From: Acidobacteriota bacterium | GTDB lineage: Bacteria > Acidobacteriota > Terriglobia > Acidiferrales > UBA7541 | NCBI GenBank assembly: GCA_003154775.1 | Contig: PMES01000076.1 | Location: 1-39,761, forward strand | Reading direction: 5' to 3' | Length of the DNA stretch: 39,761 bases | Part shown: positions 1 to 6,841 of the stretch, one piece after another | How the letters are laid out: each line of letters opens with the position of its first letter | Position numbering within the stretch: the stretch's first letter is position 1 | The notes under the pieces: generated by a model | Databases searched by the model: none | What the model was told of the DNA's origin: nothing | The model's input: only the letters and a program-made list of their open reading frames with translations | Translations under genes and position numbers: made by a program

Positions 1-106
1 CCTATAAAGACGGGGCATTGCTTAAGGGTGGGAATAAAGATACCTGTCTGCTTCCCGGGTATAGCTGCGCTGCCGAAGCGATATATCTGCTCAATACGGG
101 TAGTAC
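1..106 (+). repeat. Leader-like direct repeat, copy 1
   Basis: This stretch is nearly identical to 6675-6779, with a handful of substitutions and one indel near position 57. Copy 2 lies directly upstream of the TonB-receptor gene; this copy lies about 100 bases upstream of the dehydrogenase small subunit. Weak likeness continues past the repeat: both copies are followed some 30-50 bases later by 'atgcatgcg'. The indel and the lack of a shared frame argue against a coding repeat. The window starts exactly inside or at the edge of the repeat, so its left limit is unknown. It could be a shared regulatory leader or the footprint of a segmental duplication. Confidence 0.8.
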
Positions 107-204
107 CGGGGGAGCGCCCCTGCCCGGAAATTGCGCGATGCATGCGAAATGGTTCTAAGGGCAGTTTGCTGAAGCGGCGAAATCAGCGCTGAGGATGTTC
201 GCTC

Positions 205-771
205 ATGAAAGTGAAAAATAGACTCAAGCGACGGGAGTTCATGTGGTTGGCTGCGAGCGCCGTTGCAATTGGCTCGAGTATTTCCTGTGGAGAGGTCGTG
301 AGCCCCTGGCGTTCACTCACTACCGACGAAGCTGATAGCCTCGCAAGCCTCTGCAACCAGATCATCCCCGAGGATCAAGATCTCGGGGCGGCTTCAGCGG
401 ACGTCGTGAACTACATCGACGTGCAACTCTCGAGCCGCCTCAAGAGAATGAAGAAGGTTTATCGTTCGGGGATTGCTCAACTCAACGACCTCTCCTTCGA
501 AAGGTACGGGAAGAAATTCATCAGCTTATCGGATCAACAGCAGGTTGAGTTCCTGACCGCAATTGACCGCGACAAGGCGTGGAAGGAAACCACGTTGCAC
601 AAATTCTTCCGAATCGTTGTTGACCACACCATGCAGGGCTTCTACGGTGACCCCCGCCACGGCGGCAACCGGAACCGGGCGAGCTGGGCCATGCTGAACT
701 TACCGTATCCCCCGATTCGAGGAAGATTTCACGGGGACGCCAACGCAACCAACAATTCCAAGGTGAGCTGA
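205..771 (+). CDS. Gluconate 2-dehydrogenase subunit 3-like Tat protein (small subunit of GMC dehydrogenase)
   Basis: The 188-residue protein has the length and pattern of gluconate-2-dehydrogenase subunit 3 family members. It begins with a basic stretch, a twin-arginine-type motif (RREFMWLAAS, residues 10-19) and a hydrophobic segment ending at Cys28, so it may be a Tat substrate, perhaps lipid-anchored. The family hallmark GFYGDPRHGGN lies near residue 147, after an 'LCNQIIPEDQ' helix near residue 50. In known complexes this subunit carries the Tat signal and brings the signal-less flavoprotein across the membrane as a hitchhiker. The next gene starts 15 bases downstream and encodes just such a flavoprotein. 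The substrate cannot be read from this subunit. Confidence 0.88.
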   Translation: MKVKNRLKRREFMWLAASAVAIGSSISCGEVVSPWRSLTTDEADSLASLCNQIIPEDQDLGAASADVVNYIDVQLSSRLKRMKKVYRSGIAQLNDLSFERYGKKFISLSDQQQVEFLTAIDRDKAWKETTLHKFFRIVVDHTMQGFYGDPRHGGNRNRASWAMLNLPYPPIRGRFHGDANATNNSKVS

Positions 772-786
772 GGAGAAATTGGCTTT

Positions 787-2445
787 ATGGCGGCGAAAAA
801 TGTAAATGCCGTTGTGATCGGCGCCGGTGCAGGCGGCGGCATTGTTGCGAAAGAACTTGCCGAAGCCGGTCTGACAGTTCTGCTTCTGGAGCGCGGAAAG
901 TGGAACACACCGTTCGACGATCTGAAAGACGATCTGAGGAACCAGCGAGTTTCTGTATTGGGCGCCCCATTTGGCCCTGATGACGAACGAAATCCACGGG
1001 TCGTGGTTGATGCGCCGGGGCGGGAGCGCATTGTTCTTCCCAGCGACAGCGAAATGGAATACAACAATAATGCTGCTTGCGTTGGCGGAGGCACGGTTTC
1101 CTATGGCGCCATGGCCTGGCGTTACATGGAACAGGATTTTCGAATGCGTTCCACCTACGGGTCCGTCGAAGGCAGCACGCTCGACGATTGGCCTATCAGT
1201 TACCAGGATCTCGAGCCCTATTACGAGAAAGCAGAATGGGAAATCGGCGTTTCGGGAGACGATTCAAACAACATCTTTCGTGCGCCGCGAAAGCGCCCTC
1301 TTCCCATGCCTCCTCTTCCGCCTAATCGCGAATACACAATCCTAAAGCCCGCAGCCCAGCGCCTAGGTTTCCATCCGTTCGACATTCCAATGCTGCGAAA
1401 TTCAGTCCCGTACGGGGGCAGAGTGCCTTGCATGCGCTGTCGTTGGTGCGTAGGGTTCGCCTGCGAAGTGAATGCCAAGAACGGAACGCAAAATACGGTC
1501 ATTCCAAAGGCGCTAGTTACGGGCAACTGCGAACTCAAGACGGACTGCATGACGAAAGAGATTTTGACCGACGCCAGGGGCCGCGCAACAGGAGTCGCCT
1601 ACTACGACGAAAACGATCATCTCCAGGAGCAAACCGTGGACATCGTCGTGGTATCGTGCGGAGCTAATGAGTCCGCACGTCTCCTGCTGAATTCAAAAAG
1701 CTCGCTGTTTCCTAACGGTTTGGGGAACCGCTACGATTGGGTTGGGAGGAACTTGCAAGGCCACGCGTACACGGGCGCTTGTGGGTTGTTCGATTTCGAG
1801 GTCTACGACGACATCGGACCAGGAGCTTCCATCGCGATTTGTGATTTCAACCATGGCAACCCAGGCCTGGTCAGCGGCGGGATGCTCGCGAATGAATTCA
1901 TAAGGCTCCCGATCGAATTCGTCGGTCAAGACCAGCCGGTTGTGAAAGATTGGGGACGTGAGCACAAGGATTTCATGCGCCAATGGTTCAAGCGGAGCAT
2001 CGTCGTCTACGGGCCCGTGCAGGAGATGCCTGTTTTTGACGCGCGGGTACAAGTGGACCCTGTCGTAAAGGACCACTGGGGTATTCCTGTTTGTCGACTT
2101 TCAGGGAGGAGGCACACCAACGATATTCACGTAGCTGAATTCCTATCCACCAAAGCGGAGGAATGGCTCAAGGAAGCGGGAGCGATCAAGACTTGGCCTC
2201 AGTTGCCTGACTCGCGTTTGAGCGGTGGGCAACACCAAGCCGGCACTTGCCGCATGGGGAATGATCCAAAGACTTCTGTAGTGAACAAAGATTGCCAGGT
2301 CCATGATGTGGACAACCTGTTCGTGATTGACGCCAGTGTGCATGTCACCAACGGCGGATTCAATCCTGTACTGACTATCATGGCGAACGCATACCGCGCC
2401 TCCGACATTCTGGTCAGGAACTGGAAAGGAACGAAGTTCCGATAG
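787..2445 (+). CDS. GMC-family FAD-dependent sugar/polyol dehydrogenase (gluconate dehydrogenase large-subunit type)
   Basis: This 552-residue flavoprotein opens with an FAD-binding Rossmann motif (VIGAGAGGG, residues 10-18) and the E-R-G strand end near residue 37. The GMC C-terminal domain carries the likely catalytic pair His483 (in QHQAGTCRMG) and Asn526 (in GGFNPVLT). A Cys-rich segment near residues 217-228 (CMRCRWCVGFAC) is typical of the branch related to gluconate, fructose and glucoside-3-dehydrogenases. In the iron-sulfur members of that branch such cysteines hold a cluster; here this is only suggested. There is no signal peptide, so export would depend on the Tat-signal subunit encoded just upstream. 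Electrons would go to the cytochrome encoded next. Substrate is unknown: gluconate, glucose or a glucoside (C3 oxidation) are possible. Confidence 0.9.
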   Translation: MAAKNVNAVVIGAGAGGGIVAKELAEAGLTVLLLERGKWNTPFDDLKDDLRNQRVSVLGAPFGPDDERNPRVVVDAPGRERIVLPSDSEMEYNNNAACVGGGTVSYGAMAWRYMEQDFRMRSTYGSVEGSTLDDWPISYQDLEPYYEKAEWEIGVSGDDSNNIFRAPRKRPLPMPPLPPNREYTILKPAAQRLGFHPFDIPMLRNSVPYGGRVPCMRCRWCVGFACEVNAKNGTQNTVIPKALVTGNCELKTDCMTKEILTDARGRATGVAYYDENDHLQEQTVDIVVVSCGANESARLLLNSKSSLFPNGLGNRYDWVGRNLQGHAYTGACGLFDFEVYDDIGPGASIAICDFNHGNPGLVSGGMLANEFIRLPIEFVGQDQPVVKDWGREHKDFMRQWFKRSIVVYGPVQEMPVFDARVQVDPVVKDHWGIPVCRLSGRRHTNDIHVAEFLSTKAEEWLKEAGAIKTWPQLPDSRLSGGQHQAGTCRMGNDPKTSVVNKDCQVHDVDNLFVIDASVHVTNGGFNPVLTIMANAYRASDILVRNWKGTKFR

Positions 2446-2487
2446 AGACACTGCTGTGCAAGGTTTTCAGGCCACAGCGGAGTAAAC

Positions 2488-3903
2488 ATGAGAATTGCGT
2501 GCTCACGTTCGGGTCGTGTGTACTTGGCGCTTGGTATCGGGGTGCTTGTCATTCTTTGTATACCCGGAGCGAGCCTATACTACGAAGCTTCCGGTGGCAG
2601 GGCGTGCGCGCGGTGCCACGAAATCTGGCAGCTTTACGCTGATTGGCATACATCCGCACACCGCAATATCAAATGTACGGAATGCCACGGACACGTCTTT
2701 ACCCTTGATGCCGGATTTCACCTGAACAACATGCGACGCGTTTTCACACACCTGCAAGGTGATGCCCGGGAACGGGTTCGCATCAGGGAGCGGGACATTC
2801 CCAAGATCATGGCCAATTGCCAGAGATGCCACCAGCAGGAATACGCCGATTGGCAGGCCGGACCGCACGGCGTTTCGTATCGGGACATCTTTCTTGACAA
2901 GACATTCAACCAGAAAAACATCTTGATGGACGACTGCTTGCGATGCCACGGAATGCATTTTGAAGGATCTATTCGCGAACTCGTGCAACCCATTACCACC
3001 ACGGGCCCATGGTCGTTAAGAGATCGCTCGCTCGCCGATCACCCCGTGATTCCGTGCCTCACATGCCATCAAATTCACAAGGAAGGAGTGCCGCTTCAAA
3101 GGTCGAGGCTTGGCGTGCGGGCGTCCGGGCCGGAGCAGGAGATCATGCTCCCCTCCCTGGCTCTATTCGATCGCCGGGAAATGGAATCGGTTGCTGTCAG
3201 CCGCTTAAGCCTGCTCGAAATGAAAGACGGCAATCGCTTGGTTAAGACCAGTTCTGATCCGCGGCAGGCGCTTTGCTACCAGTGCCACGCGCCTCGCGCA
3301 ACCCAGCAAGTTGGATCAGGTGACGACCGCACTCCAACCGGAGTGCACGAAGGCCTGAGCTGCCTTGCATGCCACCTTAAACACGGCCAGTTGACACGCG
3401 CTTCCTGTGCGACGTGTCATCCTCGTCTCTCCAATTGCGGACTGGACGTTGAAAAAATGGATACAACCTTCAGATCGCCCAAGAGTCCGCACGACATTCA
3501 CTTTGTGAAGTGTGAAGACTGCCACGCCAAGGGGGTGCCGAAGAAGGCCCACCGCGAAGTTCACTTCCCAACCTCAGCAAACGCTCCAGTTAAGCCGTTG
3601 CATAGCGACCGACTTCGATCCTCCGAAGAGTTGTCCCGGGCCAAAATGTTATCCGGGGTGAATGCAGCTAGCGTCACCAACATTCAAGAAGAGGAAACTG
3701 AAGTCACGATACTGAGGCGACCAGAATGTTACAATCTTACATTGCGTGGTAAACGGCCAAATGGAGTTTCTACTGACCACATGCCTCGCCCGCTGGCACA
3801 CGTGCAAAATAAATCCACAATCGATGTTTTTGTTGACAAGAAAACGGCGGATGGAAATACCGCGCGTTCTTCAGCATTGGCGCAGATACGTAGCGCCAGG
3901 TAA
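2488..3903 (+). CDS. Nine-haem membrane-anchored cytochrome c
   Basis: The protein (471 residues) has one N-terminal membrane segment (about residues 11-31) followed by nine CXXCH haem c sites. The first three are at residues 40-44, 63-67 and 111-115 and the last at 342-346. Spacing of the first sites and the single anchor recall NapC/NirT-type quinol-cytochrome proteins, but the haem number is larger. GGAG about ten bases before the ATG supports the start. Its place 42 bases after the GMC dehydrogenase suggests it is the electron acceptor, replacing the triheme cytochrome of classical gluconate dehydrogenase. The last ~125 residues hold no haem site and look compositionally different; they could be a lineage-specific tail or out-of-frame sequence after a mutation. 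Confidence 0.85.
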   Translation: MRIACSRSGRVYLALGIGVLVILCIPGASLYYEASGGRACARCHEIWQLYADWHTSAHRNIKCTECHGHVFTLDAGFHLNNMRRVFTHLQGDARERVRIRERDIPKIMANCQRCHQQEYADWQAGPHGVSYRDIFLDKTFNQKNILMDDCLRCHGMHFEGSIRELVQPITTTGPWSLRDRSLADHPVIPCLTCHQIHKEGVPLQRSRLGVRASGPEQEIMLPSLALFDRREMESVAVSRLSLLEMKDGNRLVKTSSDPRQALCYQCHAPRATQQVGSGDDRTPTGVHEGLSCLACHLKHGQLTRASCATCHPRLSNCGLDVEKMDTTFRSPKSPHDIHFVKCEDCHAKGVPKKAHREVHFPTSANAPVKPLHSDRLRSSEELSRAKMLSGVNAASVTNIQEEETEVTILRRPECYNLTLRGKRPNGVSTDHMPRPLAHVQNKSTIDVFVDKKTADGNTARSSALAQIRSAR

Positions 3904-3958
3904 CCTGGTTCCATTGATGTAAGACAGCCCCGGCAAAGTCTTTTGCCATAGGAAGATT

Positions 3959-4111
3959 ATGACGATCCCCAATAGCGTGAGGGTTGAGCGGGCGTGTTGC
4001 GGTGGTTTCCGGGGAGACCCAAAGTGGTTCAACAGCGAGATGGACGGGGCGAGTAAAGTACTGGATTTTCTGAGTGTCTTGATAGTGACGAAAAGAGGAT
4101 TAATGAAATGA
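3959..4111 (+). CDS. Possible 50-residue ORF overlapping the next start
   Basis: An ATG at 3959 is preceded by AGGA at 5-base spacing and opens 50 codons ending in TGA at 4109-4111. The stop overlaps the ATG of the isomerase gene at 4108 in an ATGA arrangement typical of translational coupling. The predicted peptide has no signal peptide or family I recognise, and includes an adjacent Cys-Cys pair. It may equally be chance reading of a leader region. Evidence is limited to the ribosome site and the overlap. Confidence 0.25.
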   Translation: MTIPNSVRVERACCGGFRGDPKWFNSEMDGASKVLDFLSVLIVTKRGLMK

Positions 4112-5034
4112 CGAAATCAAGAAGAGAGTTTGTCCAATGGATGACCACTGCAGCTATCGGCACTGCTTTCTTTTCAAAAAGTGCGGGGCTCTTGCATGCT
4201 TATCCCCTTGAACTCCCACCGGGTCTGCAACTTTGGAGCGTTAGGGATGAGTTGGCGAAGAATCGTGATGCGACCTTACGTATGATTGCACAAATCGGGT
4301 ATCGAGAAGTGGAGCTTTTCGAGTTGCCTAAATCTCCCTCTGAGTTCCGGAGAAAGTGTGCCGACGTGGGATTGAACTGCGTGAGCGGTCACTTCTATCT
4401 CGATTCCTTGAAGAGCCAGAAGACGATCGATGCTGCGAAGGAGTTGGGACTGCAGTACATGATCGTTGTTTTCCCGACACTCCGGTCCTTGAGTGGCCAA
4501 GATATTTCGAATATGAGTGTTGACGCTCTCACCCCGCTGTATGAAAAGATCTCACTAGACGACTACAAATGGAATGCCGAGCAGTTTAATAAGTATGGTG
4601 ACATTCTGAAACGCAATGGGCTGCAACTTGGATATCACAACCATGCTGTCGATTTGAAAAAGTTCGGAAATGCGGTCGCGCTTGATTCGCTCATCGAGTC
4701 GACGGATCCGAACTTAGTCGTGTTTGAGATGGACTGTGGGCACATGATCCATGCTGGATCCGATCCGATCGCTTACCTGAAAAAATATCCTAGCAGGATC
4801 GGCTTGCTTCATCTGAAGGATCTCAAACTCGGCTTCACGGTCGCCACGTCGCTTGATACAGAGGAAAAAGATACTGACGCAGAGATCGGGTCAGGAGTCA
4901 TTGATTGGAAGCGCCTATTCGAAGTGGCGAAGCAGGGAAGGGTGAAGCATTGCTTTGTTGAGCATGAAGGGAAAATGGACCATCCTCCGCTTGAAGCCAT
5001 TGCGATCTCATACAAGTATCTCCAGCAGTTTTGA
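4108..5034 (+). CDS. Tat-exported sugar phosphate isomerase/epimerase-like TIM-barrel protein
   Basis: This 308-residue protein starts with a Tat signal (SRREFVQW, residues 4-11, then a hydrophobic stretch to about residue 32) and continues as an AP-endonuclease-2/xylose-isomerase-like TIM barrel. Family motifs are visible: YHNHAVD near residue 178, EMDCGH near 208, LLHLKD near 234 and FVEHEG near 288. These hold the probable metal ligands Asp, His and Glu. AGAGGA upstream fixes the start. Its closest relative in the window is the gene at 15821. Members of this fold isomerise or epimerise sugars, and some cleave 3-keto-glycosides by beta-elimination. The nearby dehydrogenase makes the second role worth testing. 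The substrate is unknown and the periplasmic location is inferred from the signal. Confidence 0.85.
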   Translation: MTKSRREFVQWMTTAAIGTAFFSKSAGLLHAYPLELPPGLQLWSVRDELAKNRDATLRMIAQIGYREVELFELPKSPSEFRRKCADVGLNCVSGHFYLDSLKSQKTIDAAKELGLQYMIVVFPTLRSLSGQDISNMSVDALTPLYEKISLDDYKWNAEQFNKYGDILKRNGLQLGYHNHAVDLKKFGNAVALDSLIESTDPNLVVFEMDCGHMIHAGSDPIAYLKKYPSRIGLLHLKDLKLGFTVATSLDTEEKDTDAEIGSGVIDWKRLFEVAKQGRVKHCFVEHEGKMDHPPLEAIAISYKYLQQF

Positions 5035-5226
5035 GGCTGAAATACAACATTTGCATGGCAGAGCGGCCGACGCTTTTCCTCGCCAAAATCTCATTCGCGT
5101 CGAAAATGGTGCTACTCCCTGCCGGGAACATTTGAATCCGAACTGCGAATTGAACCAGGCATGCTCTGCCGATTGCAAGTTTCTGCATAGCAATCCGTCA
5201 GCAGGCCCGGCAATTCACAAGGATGG

Positions 5227-6326
5227 AGTTCGGAGGTGCGGTTTCAGAACCACACGCCTGGGGTGAGGTAGCCCGATCGTGACGATCATGGCGCCCGCCG
5301 AGTCGCGCGTGAGAAAGAATACGATCCGAGGCGATGGAACGCGGTCGCTTGTTCGGCGTTCTCTTCCCGAGTCCAAGATGCGTGCGGTCTTTCAGGCAGC
5401 AGCGGACGCATTCAGGGAGCAATCGCTTCAGATAACGTTCGTCGAATGAGATGAGGTGATCCAACAGGTCACGACGGCAATTGCCTACCTTACGCTCCAC
5501 AACTCCGTTCTGCCAAGGACTGCGCAGTGAAGTGCGGGCACATTTGATTTTCATCGATCGCATGGCGGCGGGGAGCTCTGCCCCATGCCTGGCATCCCGA
5601 TCGAAGATGAGAAACCTGGGTGCCGACCCACATGGAAATGCCTCCCGTAGCTGTCGAACGATCCGACTGCTCCTCGGGTGCCTCGTGAGGTTGGAGTGCA
5701 GGGTGCGCCGGCGGTCGTGACCGATGACGAAGAAACAATAGAGCGCGCTGAAGGGGATCGTTGGAACCGCAAAGAAACCCATCGCCCCAATGGTTTCTCG
5801 GTTGTTGCACGAAACGCAAGCCAGCGCTTGGCTGGGGTCAGGATCCCTCGGCGCTCGTTTCATGTAGCGGAGGATCGTTCGCTCCGAGACATCAAAACCA
5901 AGCATGAGGAGCTCGTCATGTGTCCCGGGCGCGCCCCAGGTTGGATTCTCAACAACCACCAGGAAGATCAACTCCCGAACCTCGTTTGAAACTCGTCTCC
6001 TCGCTACCGGCTTATGGGCTCCCGAGATCAAGCGCCAATAGAAGGGGAAGCGTGTTCGATGCCAGCGAACCATCGTCCCCGGTGTGACGATGATCAAAGC
6101 TTCTTTCCAGGTGGACCAGAACTGATAGGCAATGACCCGGAACAGAGTGTCGAACAAATCGAGCGGTGGCCGCGGCTGTCGACATTCCAGAACAGCAAAC
6201 TGTTGCCGAAGCCCGAGAATCTCCGACACAAGCTTCCCGCAGTTACGAAAAAGGCGAATGAGGACCCCGAACCAAAGCAAAAAAAGTGCACATGGGCCGG
6301 GGTTATGGCAGGCACACCTCGGAACT
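5227..6326 (-). mobile_element. Insertion sequence, ~1.1 kb, with imperfect terminal inverted repeats
   Basis: The ends carry matching 14-base inverted repeats: AGTTCGGAGGTGCG at 5227-5240, and CACACCTCGGAACT at 6313-6326, which reads AGTTCCGAGGTGTG inward. Between them one integrase-type transposase reading frame fills the minus strand. I see no convincing target duplication in the flanks. The right end directly abuts the surviving 3' piece of a TonB-receptor gene, while the left flank shows no receptor sequence. A simple insertion would leave receptor sequence on both sides, so deletion must have accompanied or followed it. The boundaries rest on the repeat match alone. Confidence 0.7.
5265..6300 (-). 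pseudogene. DDE/integrase-core transposase, probably inactive
   Basis: The minus-strand product shows, in order, a leucine-rich N-terminal 'LRQQFAVL' segment, a helix-turn-helix part ending in NPTWGAPGTHDELLMLGFDVSER, and an integrase core with FLIFDRDARHG and SPWQNGVVER. These match a transposase family common in Acidobacteriota and Verrucomicrobiota genomes as I remember them. In that family the first catalytic Asp sits in an 'AMDFF' context. Here it reads AMGFF, with the Gly codon at 5777-5779, a single base from Asp. Several other usually conserved residues are also changed (YVRYYHED appears as CVRCCLKD). The frame is free of stops and stays open to 5198-6403, but loss of an acidic catalytic residue should abolish transposition. 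Confidence 0.65.
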
Positions 6327-6337
6327 AGGGCCGTAAG

Positions 6338-6604
6338 TTGCTGATTCTTCCGCCTGGGAACATTTTGGCGACTACAGCCCTCTATGGGCCTCCGCAGAGA
6401 CACCTAGATCTTTCGCTTTTCCGCCAGATCCCGCTGAACGAGCGGGTCCAGCTGCAATTCCGCGCCGAGTCGTTCAATCTCACCAATACGCCGAGTTTCG
6501 CCGCGCCTGATTCCGGCTTAGGGGACCCTGGCTTCGGTGCCATTTCTTCGACCGGCAACGCTAACTCCCGCCAGCTCCAGTTCGCCCTCAGACTGTTGTT
6601 CTGA
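6338..6604 (+). pseudogene. C-terminal remnant of a second TonB-dependent receptor
   Basis: The last ~80 codons match the end of the intact receptor downstream almost residue for residue: LYGPPQRHLDLSLFRQIPLNE here against LYGPHQRHFDLSLFRDIPLNE there. A shared 'NTPSFAAPDSGLGDPGF' block and a terminal aromatic Phe typical of outer-membrane barrels follow. No signal peptide, plug or most of the barrel remains. The IS right end lies just upstream at 6326, so the rest was lost by an IS-associated deletion. DNA of the two tails differs at many third positions, so this was an older paralogue, not a recent copy. The open frame could still give a short peptide but not a receptor. Confidence 0.85.
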
Positions 6605-6674
6605 TTCGAAGATCCTGACCTGCACGTCTCAAGAAATTCTTCTACTCTGTCATTAAAACTCAATCTCAATCGCT

Positions 6675-6779
6675 CCTATAAAGACGGGGCATTGCTCAAG
6701 GGTGGGAATAAAGATGCCTGCCTGCTTCCCGGCATAGCTGCGCTGCCGGAGCGATATGTCTGCTCAACACGGGTAGTAC
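6675..6779 (+). repeat. Leader-like direct repeat, copy 2
   Basis: Near-identical partner of 1-106. It lies 71 bases after the receptor remnant and ends about 60 bases before the start codon of the intact receptor gene. A short inverted repeat CCGGCA...TGCCGG (6729-6734 and 6744-6749) is present here, but the equivalent bases in copy 1 do not pair, which speaks against a conserved RNA hairpin at that point. It may contain a shared promoter or leader. Confidence 0.8.
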
Positions 6780-6841
6780 TGCGGTGGCTCCGTCTCGAAA
6801 GGCAGAGTTTTGTCAGCAATTTATGCATGCGGAGATACTCT

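Noticed and set aside
6729-6749. CCGGCA/TGCCGG as a conserved riboswitch stem
   Set aside because: The matching positions in copy 1 (about 55-75) do not pair and show no compensatory change.
6692-6841. In-frame upstream extension of the receptor gene through the repeat
   Set aside because: The extension lacks a ribosome site, reads through the repeat whose other copy has a frame-breaking indel, and would bury the signal peptide. ATG 6842 has GGAG and a signal peptide.
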